Notes: generated by a model from the sequence alone, not told the origin. DNA of 64,000 nucleotides from Prochlorococcus marinus XMU1411 (GCF_017696075.1 NZ_JAAORI010000004.1:1-64000); one strand, 5' to 3'; positions 27,663-35,788 are shown, counted from the first letter of the stretch. Program-made: numbers and translations.

Positions 27663-27900
27663 CATTCAAATAATTCAAGTTTATAAAAAATAACATTAGA
27701 ATTATTAGCCTTATCCCATTCAGTATCTAACATCTCTGTAAAGTCTTCCAAGCTTGAAACTCTATAAAAGGAATGAGACTTGTGATCATTGATTTTTACT
27801 AAATCATAATCAAGTAAAATTCCATCTCCTTGTTCTTTTACCCACTGTTAAACCGTCTCTTCATAATATTGAAAAGGGCAATAAAAGCAATAAAAATAGT
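27663..27900 (-). pseudogene. Decayed copy of the 87-aa gene at 25764
   Basis: Long nucleotide similarity to 25764-26027 (for example CATTCAGTATCTAA, AGGAATGAGACTTGTGATCA, CCATCTCCTTGTTC). The copy has a premature stop (the codon for K in VKQW is replaced by TAA-type sequence at about 27850) and small deletions. Confidence 0.65.
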
Positions 27901-27917
27901 GTTTTTCATCCCTAAAT

Positions 27918-28163
27918 ATGATCATAAAAATCTATCTATCAATAACACAAATATCAGAATTAAGTATTTTCTACGTTGTTTTAATTTTAAATACTGTTTT
28001 GAATAAGAGAAGCCATAGATATTCTTATGAAAACAACATTTCTGAATTTTATTTATTGGATATTAGTGAAGTCTGCAGAGAGTTACTATGGCGACTCAAT
28101 GAAAACAGAAGTTCCATATACTCCTTATTTTTAATTTTCAGACACTATTATTTGAGTAAGTAG
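27918..28163 (+). CDS. Possible hypothetical protein, 81 aa
   Basis: MIIKIYLSITQISELSIFYV, then VLILNTVLNKRSHRYSYENN and EVCRELLWRLNENRSS. No family and no ribosome binding site is seen. It lies in a pseudogene-rich stretch and could be a chance frame. Confidence 0.25.
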   Translation: MIIKIYLSITQISELSIFYVVLILNTVLNKRSHRYSYENNISEFYLLDISEVCRELLWRLNENRSSIYSLFLIFRHYYLSK

Positions 28164-28172
28164 TTTTGGTTT

Positions 28173-28208
28173 CACTTATTCCCAAGCTTTCACTTATTCC
28201 CAAGCTTT
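28173..28208. repeat. 18-bp tandem duplication
   Basis: CACTTATTCCCAAGCTTT occurs twice in a row (28173-28190, 28191-28208). It lies at the end of a decayed minus-strand frame reading WMQRSQGTADMKVKAWE-stop. Confidence 0.6.
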
Positions 28209-28354
28209 CACTTTCATATCAGCAGTTCCTTGTGATCTTTGCATCCAAGAATATATCTACGCACCATTTTCATTTTTAAATATGCACGTATAAGTTGAAA
28301 AATTTCTATTTTAATTTCCTTTATAACCAAAGATTTCATTTAAAGTAAAAAAGT

Positions 28355-30109
28355 TTACTCAAGCAGTTTATTCCTAATATCTTCTTCTCTATTTGCATTT
28401 GAAACTATTTTTTTTTGTTCTTGATTTAATTCTTTTAAGGGTAGTTTAGATATTTTTAAATTACCGTTATTATCCATACTTACTTTACAATTAAAATTAC
28501 ATCCAGAGTCAAGTATTGGGAAATCACTTCTTTGATGTGCACCCCTACTCTCATTTCTTTGGAGTGCCGAAAAAATTGTCGCTTTTGCACTAAAAAGAGA
28601 AGATTGCAACTCAAAAATCAAAGCTAGATCTTCGCAATTATATTTATCGATTCTTACGTCAATATCAATAAGTTTATCTTTGATCGTTTCAATTTTTGAT
28701 AATCCCTCTAAAAGTAATGTTTCGTTTTTAATCACACCGCAATATTTCCACATTATTGATCGCAATTCATTTTGCAGGGGCCTCACTAATTCATTTCCAT
28801 TTTTAATAAATTTATTAATATTTTCATGAGCAATAGCGATGGCTTTATTTGATCTTAATTGGCGATCAATGTTTTTTGAATATTCTGAAGCTGCAATGCC
28901 CGCACGTCTACCAAAAATAATTATTTCTGCTAAAGAATTCCCCCCCAAACGATTTGCTCCATGAAGTCCTCCTGCTACCTCCCCAGCAGCAAAAAGACCC
29001 TTTACAGAAGTTGCCAAATTTTTTGGATTTACTAAGATTCCACCCATAGAATAATGGGCAGTCGGGGCAACCTCCATTGGTGATTTTGAAATATCAAGCA
29101 TTTGTGCCTCAAGAAACTGTCTATAAATGCTTGGCAATTTTTCAACAATGAACTCCTTACTTTTATGGCTTATATCAAGAAAAACACCTCCATTTTCTGT
29201 TCCTCTGCCTTCTATTATTTCTGTATAATTAGCAATCGCCACTCTATCTCTTGTTGATAATTCCATCCTTTTCGGATCATACTTTTTCATGAATCTTTCT
29301 CCTTTGCTATTTATTAACTTTCCACCCTCACCTCTTACAGCTTCAGTAACCAAAGTGCCTTCAAAATCTTCAGGTAAAACCATCCCAGAAGGGTGGAATT
29401 GAACCATTTCCATATCTATTAGTTCACATCCTCCTTTTAGAGCCAAATAATAACCATCGCCTGTATTTTCATTTTTTCTAGATGAGCTTTTTTTCCATAA
29501 TCTTGTATGCCCTCCTGTACATAAAACAACCGCATCTGCAAAATATACAGTCCTCTCTGAAGATGACATATTAAATGTCATTGCTCCAAAGCAAGTATTT
29601 TCTCGAATTAATAATTCAGTGACGTATTGATTATCATAAATAGGAATTTTTAACTCATCTGATTTTTTTAAAAGAGTTTTTAAAATTGACAATCCAGTAT
29701 AATCTCCTGAATAACAAGTTCTACGATATTTATGGGCACCAAAAAATCTTTGATCTAGTTTGCCATTTTTCAACTTTGCAAAATTTGCTCCCCATTTATC
29801 TATTTCTTTTACTAGTGATGGGGATTCTTTAGCCATAATTTCAGCCTTTAAAGGATCCCCAATGCCATACCCCTCTAGATAAGTATCAATAAAATGTTGT
29901 TCCCATGAGTCTTCTTTATCTAAATTCCCTAAAGCAGCATTGATCCCTCCTGCTGCTAAGACCGTATGAGCGTCAGTCTTTGGTCTTTTTCCAAGAATAC
30001 ATACATCAAGACCAGATTTTTTTATTTCAATAGCAGATCTTAAACCAGCCCCTCCACAACCAATTACGAGAACATTTGTTATTTGAGTGAGGTGTTCTTT
30101 AAAAAGCAA
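28355..30109 (-). CDS. Succinate dehydrogenase/fumarate reductase-type flavoprotein
   Basis: 584 residues. FAD-binding NVLVIGCGGAGLRSAIEIKK, then HTVLAAGGINAALGN, the covalent-flavin/substrate region (GAHKYRRTCYSGDYTG), FHPSGMVLPEDFEG, VTEAVRGEGGKLINSKGERF, STRDRVAIA, HYSMGGILVNPK and GLFAAGEVAGGLHGANRLGG. This is the SdhA/FrdA family; L-aspartate oxidase (NadB) is the main alternative, but HPSGM and HYSMGGI with a long C-terminal domain fit SdhA better. It would oxidise succinate or reduce fumarate. An iron-sulfur subunit is not adjacent, so its partner is elsewhere or absent. Confidence 0.82.
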   Translation of the reverse strand: MLFKEHLTQITNVLVIGCGGAGLRSAIEIKKSGLDVCILGKRPKTDAHTVLAAGGINAALGNLDKEDSWEQHFIDTYLEGYGIGDPLKAEIMAKESPSLVKEIDKWGANFAKLKNGKLDQRFFGAHKYRRTCYSGDYTGLSILKTLLKKSDELKIPIYDNQYVTELLIRENTCFGAMTFNMSSSERTVYFADAVVLCTGGHTRLWKKSSSRKNENTGDGYYLALKGGCELIDMEMVQFHPSGMVLPEDFEGTLVTEAVRGEGGKLINSKGERFMKKYDPKRMELSTRDRVAIANYTEIIEGRGTENGGVFLDISHKSKEFIVEKLPSIYRQFLEAQMLDISKSPMEVAPTAHYSMGGILVNPKNLATSVKGLFAAGEVAGGLHGANRLGGNSLAEIIIFGRRAGIAASEYSKNIDRQLRSNKAIAIAHENINKFIKNGNELVRPLQNELRSIMWKYCGVIKNETLLLEGLSKIETIKDKLIDIDVRIDKYNCEDLALIFELQSSLFSAKATIFSALQRNESRGAHQRSDFPILDSGCNFNCKVSMDNNGNLKISKLPLKELNQEQKKIVSNANREEDIRNKLLE

Positions 30110-30180
30110 TGTTTTTAATTTAGTAATTTAATATTAACTCTTTAGTGTCAGGAAAAATAAGTACTTTGAATCTTTTAGAT

Positions 30181-30306
30181 ATGAATATAAGCATTGAATT
30201 CATGGACGTTTTTTTGAGTCTTATTTATTATCAAGAAAATACTGCCCGCGACGAAAGCATGCAAACAGCTGACGAGTCTAGTCATATTAAGTTAACTAAT
30301 AAGTGA
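30181..30306 (+). CDS. Possible small protein, 41 aa
   Basis: MNISIEFMDVFLSLIYYQEN then TARDESMQTADESSHIKLTN. Lies between two convergently placed larger genes. No ribosome binding site or family; may be chance. Confidence 0.3.
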   Translation: MNISIEFMDVFLSLIYYQENTARDESMQTADESSHIKLTNK

Positions 30307-30314
30307 ATTTTTAA

Positions 30315-31037
30315 TTACTCAAATGTTTTTGAGGAGTTTTCTAGTAAATTATTTAATTCTAATAGTTCTGCTTTGGTAATCTCTCGATATTTGCCTGTTG
30401 GTAAGTCTAACTTAATATTCATAATTCTTACACGCTTTAATGATTGCACTCTGTAGCCCAAGGAATCGCACATTCTTCTAATCTGACGGTTAAGTCCTTG
30501 AGTAAGTATGATTTTAAATTTTTTTGGACCCAATTTTTGCACGAAACATTTCTTAGTAGTGGAGCCTAATATTTCAACTCCATTACTCATCCTTTGAATA
30601 AAGTCTCTACTAATAAAACGATTTACACTTACAATATATTCTTTTTCATGATTGTTTCTTGCCCTAAGTATTTTATTTACGATATCTCCATCATTAGTTA
30701 AAAAAATTAATCCCTCACTAAGTTTATCCAATCTCCCAATAGGGAAAATTCTTGTTGGATATTCGATGTAATCTATAATATTGTTGGGTTCAACTCTTGT
30801 ATCAGTTGTGCAAACAATTCCAATAGGTTTATTAAAGGCTAAATAAATATTTTTTTGTTTCGTTGATTTTTTTACTATTTGGCCTTCAACTTCTACCTGA
30901 TCACCCACCTCAACCTTAGCGCCCATTTCAGGAATTTCCCCATTTATGGTTACTTTCCCTTCTTTAATAAGTTTATCTGCTTCTCTTCTAGAACAGTAAC
31001 TCACTTCACTTAAATATTTATTTATTCTTATAGCCAT
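30315..31037 (-). CDS. rluF: 23S rRNA pseudouridine synthase, RluF/RsuA family
   Basis: 240 residues: S4 RNA-binding domain (MAIRINKYLSEVSYCSRREA, residues 1-60) and a pseudouridine synthase domain with catalytic Asp in IFPIGRLDKLSEGLIFLTND, then NNHEKEYIVSV and LTQGLNRQIRRMCDSLGY. The AKILRARNNHEKEY-type and GLNRQIRRMC signatures fit RluF (23S U2604-type) better than RluB/RsuA. Modifies ribosomal RNA in the cytoplasm. Confidence 0.85.
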   Translation of the reverse strand: MAIRINKYLSEVSYCSRREADKLIKEGKVTINGEIPEMGAKVEVGDQVEVEGQIVKKSTKQKNIYLAFNKPIGIVCTTDTRVEPNNIIDYIEYPTRIFPIGRLDKLSEGLIFLTNDGDIVNKILRARNNHEKEYIVSVNRFISRDFIQRMSNGVEILGSTTKKCFVQKLGPKKFKIILTQGLNRQIRRMCDSLGYRVQSLKRVRIMNIKLDLPTGKYREITKAELLELNNLLENSSKTFE

Positions 31038-31133
31038 GTTGTCAAAGTTACCCTATTGTTTATCTTAAATTTATTTGCATTCAAAAAAAAAATAATTATA
31101 TTTATTGAGCAGTTTTGGTTGTAAAAATTTCAC

Positions 31134-31772
31134 TTAAAACAAACTCATTTGATCAGCTTTTTTATTCTTTAAATCTTCTACTAACCATCCATCGGGTTTC
31201 CAACTCATCATAATTGGAAACAAACCTTTTAGTTCATCAGCATCTTTTACTTGCTCTGTCCATTGCTCCTCATATCCATTAGGCACAATAACTGGCATGC
31301 GGTGATGTAAAGGTTTAACTAGTTCATTTGGTTCAGTTGTTAAAACGCAGCAACTCTCAAGTTCTGCCCCATCTGGTGATGCCCACTTACTCCAAATCCC
31401 TCCCAACCAAAAAGTTTCATAATTCGCTTTTCGAACAAGATATTTTTTTTCAAAAAAACCACTTGCAGGTATTAGGCACCTTTTATGTTTCCAACTTCCA
31501 CTAAATAGTATTTTTTCTTCCACAGTTTCTGATCTTGCATTAAATGGTCTTGGTTTCTTTTCATCAAATGGGTCTTTCGCCCAAGGCGAAATAAAGCCCC
31601 ATGTCATAAAAGTAGTTTTAATTCTTCCTTCGTTTTTTATTACAAGCACAGGATCATTAGGCCTTATTAGATTTTGAGTCTCATATTTAGAATCAAGTCC
31701 ATTTGGATAGTCTTGTTTTAAAACCTTTGGCAACTTATCAAATTTAGTTTTCAGCTCAAATCTTCCGCACAT
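31134..31772 (-). CDS. SRAP/HMCES-type abasic-site protein
   Basis: 212 residues beginning MCGRFEL, with the catalytic Cys2 exposed after Met removal. Other family motifs: ETQNLIRPNDPVLVI, TTFMTWGFISPWAKDPF, FNARSETVEEK, RCLIPASGFFEKK and LHHRMPVIVP with the conserved His. SRAP proteins (YedK/HMCES) form a covalent crosslink with abasic sites in single-stranded DNA and protect them. A degenerate GATCTACTTTC element lies upstream. Confidence 0.92.
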   Translation of the reverse strand: MCGRFELKTKFDKLPKVLKQDYPNGLDSKYETQNLIRPNDPVLVIKNEGRIKTTFMTWGFISPWAKDPFDEKKPRPFNARSETVEEKILFSGSWKHKRCLIPASGFFEKKYLVRKANYETFWLGGIWSKWASPDGAELESCCVLTTEPNELVKPLHHRMPVIVPNGYEEQWTEQVKDADELKGLFPIMMSWKPDGWLVEDLKNKKADQMSLF

Positions 31773-31963
31773 TGATTTTTAAAATATTTTTAAAACTCAC
31801 TTTTGAAAAGCAGCAAATTTTCCTTATTTTAGATCTACTTTCAGTTTTCTCAAGTAAAAAACAATTTTTTGATGGTAGAAAGTTTCTTATATAAATAATT
31901 AAAAGATAATTTAGATATTAGAAAGATTCCTCAAATTTAATTTGAATGTTTCAAACTTAAGTT

Positions 31964-32110
31964 ATGACAGATCCAATTCTTTACTTATCTATGTTACTTG
32001 GACTTGGAGGAGTTTATGTATTAATCTCCTCTTTCAATGATGATGACGATGGTGATGATGATGGAGAAAAATATATTTATAATCTCGAACACACTAATTT
32101 AGCTAGATAA
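31964..32110 (+). CDS. Small membrane protein with acidic tract, 48 aa
   Basis: MTDPILYLSMLLGLGGVYVL is one membrane helix, followed by an Asp run (NDDDDGDDDGE) and KYIYNLEHTNLAR. The Asp tract could bind cations. No family is recognised. Confidence 0.52.
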   Translation: MTDPILYLSMLLGLGGVYVLISSFNDDDDGDDDGEKYIYNLEHTNLAR

Positions 32111-32361
32111 TTTAATATGTTTATAAAGCAATATTTTTAAGAAAAAGATGCTTTTAAAAACTGGTTACTATTTAGAAAAAATAATATAGGATTAACGGAA
32201 TTATTATTTCTTTCAAAATAATTTACAAAAACATTATATTCATTTTTAAATTTAATTGTTGGTCCTCTATCCGTATATTTTTGTGCCTTAAACCGTACAT
32301 TTTTATTAGTCGGTTGATCAGCATGCTTAGTTAGAACTTAGTTGTTATAGAAATAAATAAA
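32111..32361. other. AT-rich spacer
   Basis: Nothing recognised; no convincing ORF or hairpin-terminator in about 250 bases. Confidence 0.4.
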
Positions 32362-32547
32362 ATGCCTTCAACACCGATCAAATCTTGTAATAAATATGTG
32401 TTGAGTTACAAAGATTCATCAAATAAGACACATGAAGTTGGCTTCTACGCACGCGATGCATACGATTGCCTAATGCTTGCGAGAGAATTCAACTCTTACG
32501 TACACAACAATCCAGGTTCTGTAATCAGAATCCAGCAAAAATTTTGA
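32362..32547 (+). CDS. Hypothetical protein, 61 aa
   Basis: MPSTPIKSCNKYVLSYKDSS then HEVGFYARDAYDCLMLAREF, NSYVHNNPGSVIRIQQKF. A compact alpha/beta protein, common in length and pattern among picocyanobacterial conserved hypotheticals (YVLSYKD...EVGFYARDAYDC). Twelve bases separate it from the next gene. Confidence 0.62.
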   Translation: MPSTPIKSCNKYVLSYKDSSNKTHEVGFYARDAYDCLMLAREFNSYVHNNPGSVIRIQQKF

Positions 32548-32558
32548 GGAAATTAATC

Positions 32559-32723
32559 ATGAATTTTAAAAGACAACCATTCGCAATTCAAGATAAAATT
32601 GCAAGAGATCTTGATAATGCAAAAGATTATCCAACAAACGCAGATCTAATGAAAGCACAGAAAGTTCAACAAAATGAAGGAAATACAGTTCACCATCGTA
32701 GAGATTTAGACTCTCTCGGTTAG
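32559..32723 (+). CDS. Hypothetical protein, 54 aa
   Basis: MNFKRQPFAIQDKIARDLDN then AKDYPTNADLMKAQKVQQNE and GNTVHHRRDLDSLG. The ATG at 32559 has a GAGGAAATTAATC ribosome binding site and replaces a longer frame that would overlap the preceding gene. Hydrophilic, no signal. Confidence 0.58.
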   Translation: MNFKRQPFAIQDKIARDLDNAKDYPTNADLMKAQKVQQNEGNTVHHRRDLDSLG

Positions 32724-32791
32724 TCTACGAGGATGGCGATTTACTAATTTTTAAAAATTAAAGATCATGATGAATGCTATTTGCATCTCAA

Positions 32792-32959
32792 TCATAAGAA
32801 AATATTTTCTTCCTCAAGTTTTTTTTTAAGCTCTATAGGCATATATACAATATCTTTCTTTATTGCATTAATGGCATCTCTATACTTTTCAGGTTCAGCT
32901 AAAAGCATTTTTATTAAATTGTATTGAATTTCAATTTCTTTAGAAGAAAATTTTCCCAT
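32792..32959 (-). CDS. Hypothetical helical protein, 55 aa
   Basis: MGKFSSKEIEIQYNLIKMLL then AEPEKYRDAINAIKKDIVYM and PIELKKKLEEENIFL. Predicted helical, no family. Confidence 0.5.
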   Translation of the reverse strand: MGKFSSKEIEIQYNLIKMLLAEPEKYRDAINAIKKDIVYMPIELKKKLEEENIFL

Positions 32960-33020
32960 AAAACAGCTACTCCCCTCTTATTTGTGAACAACAGCCAAAC
33001 ATTCAAAAGGTCAACTATTA

Positions 33021-33329
33021 TTAAGATGCTGCTGCAATTTCTTTATGGACGGAAAGAAATTCCTTATCCGTTAAAACTGGTGTAACTTCAATTTCTACTC
33101 CAAAATTATCGACCCAGATACTACTCCATTTCCAAATGTTCTGATGGTTTGAAGATTCAACTATTGCCCAACCATTAGCTCCCTCAGGATTTACTACTCG
33201 ATTAAGAACTTTAAACCCATCAAATTCATCACCTTCGCATCCTCCTTCTACAAAACCCGCAAAAGCTTCGGCCCCTTGCATATGACTCTCTTGATCTGGA
33301 AATTGCCAGTGCACTATGTAAGTTTGCAT
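33021..33329 (-). CDS. DUF3303-family protein, 102 aa
   Basis: MQTYIVHWQFPDQESHMQGA, then CEGDEFDGFKVLNRVVNPEG, ANGWAIVESSNHQNIWKWSS, WVDNFGVEIEVTPVLTDKEF. This is the DUF3303 pattern of a dimeric alpha+beta-barrel-type fold (W/GWAIVES and F-x-V-x-PVLTD). Function unknown. Related to 24222-24560. Confidence 0.75.
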   Translation of the reverse strand: MQTYIVHWQFPDQESHMQGAEAFAGFVEGGCEGDEFDGFKVLNRVVNPEGANGWAIVESSNHQNIWKWSSIWVDNFGVEIEVTPVLTDKEFLSVHKEIAAAS

Positions 33330-33454
33330 GAATAAAATTACTTTTTTTTAAATTATTAATTATCGAATTTAAAAATTAAATAAAAAGTCTTTAAACACTA
33401 ATTAAAAACTCATAAACCCAAAGGCAAAAAAACAAAAAAAAAGACTCTTACGAG

Positions 33455-33625
33455 CCTAGGTGATGGGGACTCCTATAATGACAAATTAAACAGAAACAAA
33501 CAACCCCATCAATAGGTAATTTTAAATACTTACAAACACCATATGTAGTGCTAAGATTTTAAAAAGGCTGGGTGATGGGGATTATCACGCTTTTTTATTG
33601 GGGCAAAGCTAACGCCCTTTTTTTT
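33455..33625 (+). promoter_or_regulatory. Three-hairpin leader or small RNA before DUF1651 gene
   Basis: Hairpin 1: CCTAGGTGATGGGG (33455-33468) pairs with CCCCATCAATAGG (33504-33516). Hairpin 2: GTGAT (33572-33576) with ATCAC (33584-33588), then GC and six T. Hairpin 3: GGGC (33601-33604) with GCCC (33614-33617), then eight T ending at the ATG (33626). GGTGATGGGGA occurs in both hairpins 1 and 2. May be a regulatory leader or an independent RNA. Confidence 0.5.
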
Positions 33626-33886
33626 ATGGAAAAATTTACTTTAATCAATAAAGCCAGATCGAGGATTAAAGTATTTGAAACTTTTGAAGATAGTTCTAAG
33701 AACTCTTCTATAATTAATGCAATTTTCATATCTTATGATTGTGTTTTTAAGCGATCATGTAAGCCAGTTATGAAAGGCTCTAGAGTTGAATCTATCGAAG
33801 AAGAAAGACATAAATATAAAAAACTATTAGAGGAAGGGTGGAAAAAAGCTACAGGTACAATATTTTTTTCTAAAAATGGTGATTAG
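33626..33886 (+). CDS. DUF1651-like protein, 86 aa
   Basis: MEKFTLINKARSRIKVFETF, then KGSRVESIEEERHKYKKLLE and EGWKKATGTIFFSKNGD. ATG at 33626 is chosen because it matches the start of the paralogue at 27095-27343; a frame extension to 33572 runs through a terminator hairpin. No ribosome binding site: the T-run of hairpin 3 abuts the ATG. Confidence 0.68.
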   Translation: MEKFTLINKARSRIKVFETFEDSSKNSSIINAIFISYDCVFKRSCKPVMKGSRVESIEEERHKYKKLLEEGWKKATGTIFFSKNGD

Positions 33887-33955
33887 GTACTTTACCTAAA
33901 ATTTGACATTATTAAATATTAATTGCTAGATAAGCTTCGGAATTGGTAATTGATA

Positions 33956-34123
33956 ATGAAAAAAGACATTTATTCAAATATTAAAGATTCAGATGCTTTG
34001 GAAAGCTTTTTTGAATGTATAACTTCTTGTAGCATAAATAGTGAGGGAGTAGATTGCACAACAGCATGTTACGTAAAACATTTAGAACCATACAATATCG
34101 ATTATCCTTTAAAATTTTCTTAA
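33956..34123 (+). CDS. Twin-CxxxC small protein, 55 aa
   Basis: MKKDIYSNIKDSDALESFFE-CITSC, eight residues, CTTAC, then a short tail. Same design as 16452-16622 but little other identity. Likely a disulfide-linked helical hairpin if oxidised. Confidence 0.55.
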   Translation: MKKDIYSNIKDSDALESFFECITSCSINSEGVDCTTACYVKHLEPYNIDYPLKFS

Positions 34124-34156
34124 GCAAAGCTTATTGATAATTGTTATATTCTATTG

Positions 34157-34270
34157 ATGTTATTTCCTCCTCCTCAAGTTATTTTTGGTCTATTGCTTTT
34201 ATCTATAGCAGTAGTTCTAATCTGGGATATTAGATACAATCCTTTTGGAGAAGACGAAGACGGAATTTAA
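34157..34270 (+). CDS. Small membrane protein, 37 aa
   Basis: MLFPPPQVIFGLLLLSIAVV then LIWDIRYNPFGEDEDGI: one helix and an acidic end. Confidence 0.48.
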   Translation: MLFPPPQVIFGLLLLSIAVVLIWDIRYNPFGEDEDGI

Positions 34271-34273
34271 TCT

Positions 34274-34390
34274 TCAACTAGGAAGCTGATTTGTAGGTGG
34301 TGCGTGAAATTGTCTTTTCTTTCTTTTGAGTCTTTTGTAAGCAACTAAACAGCCTAATAGTAACAATGTAATAGCTATTGAGTTAATCAT
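34274..34390 (-). CDS. Small membrane protein, 38 aa
   Basis: MINSIAITLLLLGCLVAYKR then LKRKKRQFHAPPTNQLPS: one helix with a strongly basic cytoplasmic tail. Ends 3 bases from the convergent gene. Confidence 0.45.
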   Translation of the reverse strand: MINSIAITLLLLGCLVAYKRLKRKKRQFHAPPTNQLPS

Positions 34391-34567
34391 ATCGGGTAGT
34401 TTTATATATATAAAAACAAATATGTTCTAAATATCAATGGCTAAAGTTATTTTTTCAAAAGTAGTTAATTATGGACTAAGTTTTAATATTTAGCTTTTTC
34501 ATTAGGTACCTAAAACAACCAAGAGAAAATACTTATCTGACCAAAAGTCATTGCTATGCAATAAGAA

Positions 34568-34672
34568 TCACTTTTTCTTATTTCTCATTTGATATTGCAG
34601 AACAGCTTTTAAATGTTGTACTTCTTTTTCTAAAGTCTCAATTCTTTTTTCTAGTTCTTCATTAGTTGCCAT
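34568..34672 (-). CDS. Small coiled-coil protein, 34 aa
   Basis: MATNEELEKRIETLEKEVQH then LKAVLQYQMRNKKK, a heptad-like leucine pattern. No family. Confidence 0.42.
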   Translation of the reverse strand: MATNEELEKRIETLEKEVQHLKAVLQYQMRNKKK

Positions 34673-34816
34673 ATTTTATAAAGATAAATTCATTCATATT
34701 TATACTATTAAAAAAAGACTTTTTACTCATAGTAAATGTTTAATAAGTAATAGAACCTATTGATGTACCTAATCTCTCTAGATAAATTATGCAGAGTATA
34801 AATTTAGGGGTAATTT

Positions 34817-34960
34817 ATGAGTGGAGATTATGAGACACTAGAAATAAATCAACCTAAAATTAAATATCTTAAGAAAAGATCCGAAAATAATACAGAATGG
34901 TTAGATGAATTAATCAACCAAATTGAAGATATGAAAAACAATATATCCAAATCTGCTTAA
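34817..34960 (+). CDS. Small WLDxLINQxE-family protein, 47 aa
   Basis: MSGDYETLEINQPKIKYLKK, then TEWLDELINQIEDMKNNISK. Shares WLDxLINQxE with 16342-16449. The stop overlaps the next ATG by one base (TAATG), starting a run of coupled genes. Confidence 0.52.
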   Translation: MSGDYETLEINQPKIKYLKKRSENNTEWLDELINQIEDMKNNISKSA

Positions 34961-35076
34961 TGACAGAAAAAGAGTTGAAGGAATTAGAGAAATTTGTAAA
35001 AGAAAATGGATACAATGACGAGCTAAAAGATATATATTTAAGGGAAGTTATTGACAGAGATAAAGAATACGAATGA
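34960..35076 (+). CDS. Hypothetical acidic protein, 38 aa
   Basis: MTEKELKELEKFVKENGYND then ELKDIYLREVIDRDKEYE. Overlaps neighbours on both sides (1 and 4 bases). Charged, helical. Similar in flavour to the 92-aa protein at 1706-1984 (EIRESGYDQEL...). Confidence 0.5.
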   Translation: MTEKELKELEKFVKENGYNDELKDIYLREVIDRDKEYE

Positions 35077-35303
35077 GATCTAATTTTCGACCAAACATTA
35101 GACTTGCTACAAACATTCTTTTAGTTATTGGTACTTTTGCAATTGCTTTAAAGATTACTCCAATAGCTAAGGTATATAAGGAAAAAAATTTATGTATTAA
35201 ATATTTAAAACATCAAATAGATCGAGACAAACTTATCAAAAGACTAAAAATAGTTAAACAAGCAAACCCATCTAGTATTTGTGACTCTATCCTCAAAAGT
35301 TAA
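35073..35303 (+). CDS. Membrane-anchored small protein, 76 aa
   Basis: MRSNFRPNIRLATNILLVIG then a membrane helix and a polar part LCIKYLKHQIDRDKLIKRLK, ending NPSSICDSILKS. Shape resembles 2908-3225 and 38440-38670: N-terminal anchor, basic helix, two Cys. Confidence 0.55.
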   Translation: MRSNFRPNIRLATNILLVIGTFAIALKITPIAKVYKEKNLCIKYLKHQIDRDKLIKRLKIVKQANPSSICDSILKS

Positions 35304-35305
35304 AA

Positions 35306-35527
35306 ATGCGTATTATTCTTAGAAATTTTAAATTTTTTATTTTTTTATTTTTCCTATCTCTAAATTTCAATAATTATTCTCTTGCACATATGAGGGGTAC
35401 ATTTCTTTCTGAGGAGGAAGCTGAAAAAAGGGCTTTAGAAATTGGTTGCGAAGGAATACATAAGAATCAAGATAAATGGATGCCATGCAAAAACGAAAAA
35501 GAATTACATATCTATTTGAGGAAATAG
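35306..35527 (+). CDS. DUF3721-like exported protein, 73 aa
   Basis: Signal peptide MRIILRNFKFFIFLFFLSLN...SLA, then HMRGTFLSEEEAEKRALEIG, CEGIHKNQDKWMPCKNEKEL. The CEGxHxxxDKWMPC motif is shared with 10810-11022. His and Cys could bind a metal; function unknown. Two bases after the previous gene and immediately before the next. Confidence 0.68.
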   Translation: MRIILRNFKFFIFLFFLSLNFNNYSLAHMRGTFLSEEEAEKRALEIGCEGIHKNQDKWMPCKNEKELHIYLRK

Positions 35528-35788
35528 ATGGAAAAATTAAAAACAAATCAAAGAAAAATTCACAGAAAAATAACCGCAATTTCAGCAATCCCCTTACTAA
35601 TTACTATTGTATCTGGGACTATTTATAGTATTCTTCAACCATTAGGAGTAGATGCTTTTTGGTTAATAAAATGGCATACGGGTAATTTTGGCATTATTAA
35701 TTTGCAACCTTTTTACTCGATATTTCTTGGTATAGCTTCAATAATCTCAATAATATCTGGCGTTAAACTATTACAAAAAAAATCTTAG
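35528..35788 (+). CDS. PepSY-TM-like membrane protein, 86 aa
   Basis: MEKLKTNQRKIHRKITAISA, IPLLITIVSGTIYSILQPLG, WLIKWHTGNFGIINLQPFYS and a last helix IFLGIASIISIISGVKLL. The HRKxxxxxxxPLLxxxxSG and WHTG pattern recalls the PepSY-associated transmembrane helix family, whose two His can be heme ligands. Starts directly after the previous stop; last gene of a five-gene run. Confidence 0.6.
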   Translation: MEKLKTNQRKIHRKITAISAIPLLITIVSGTIYSILQPLGVDAFWLIKWHTGNFGIINLQPFYSIFLGIASIISIISGVKLLQKKS

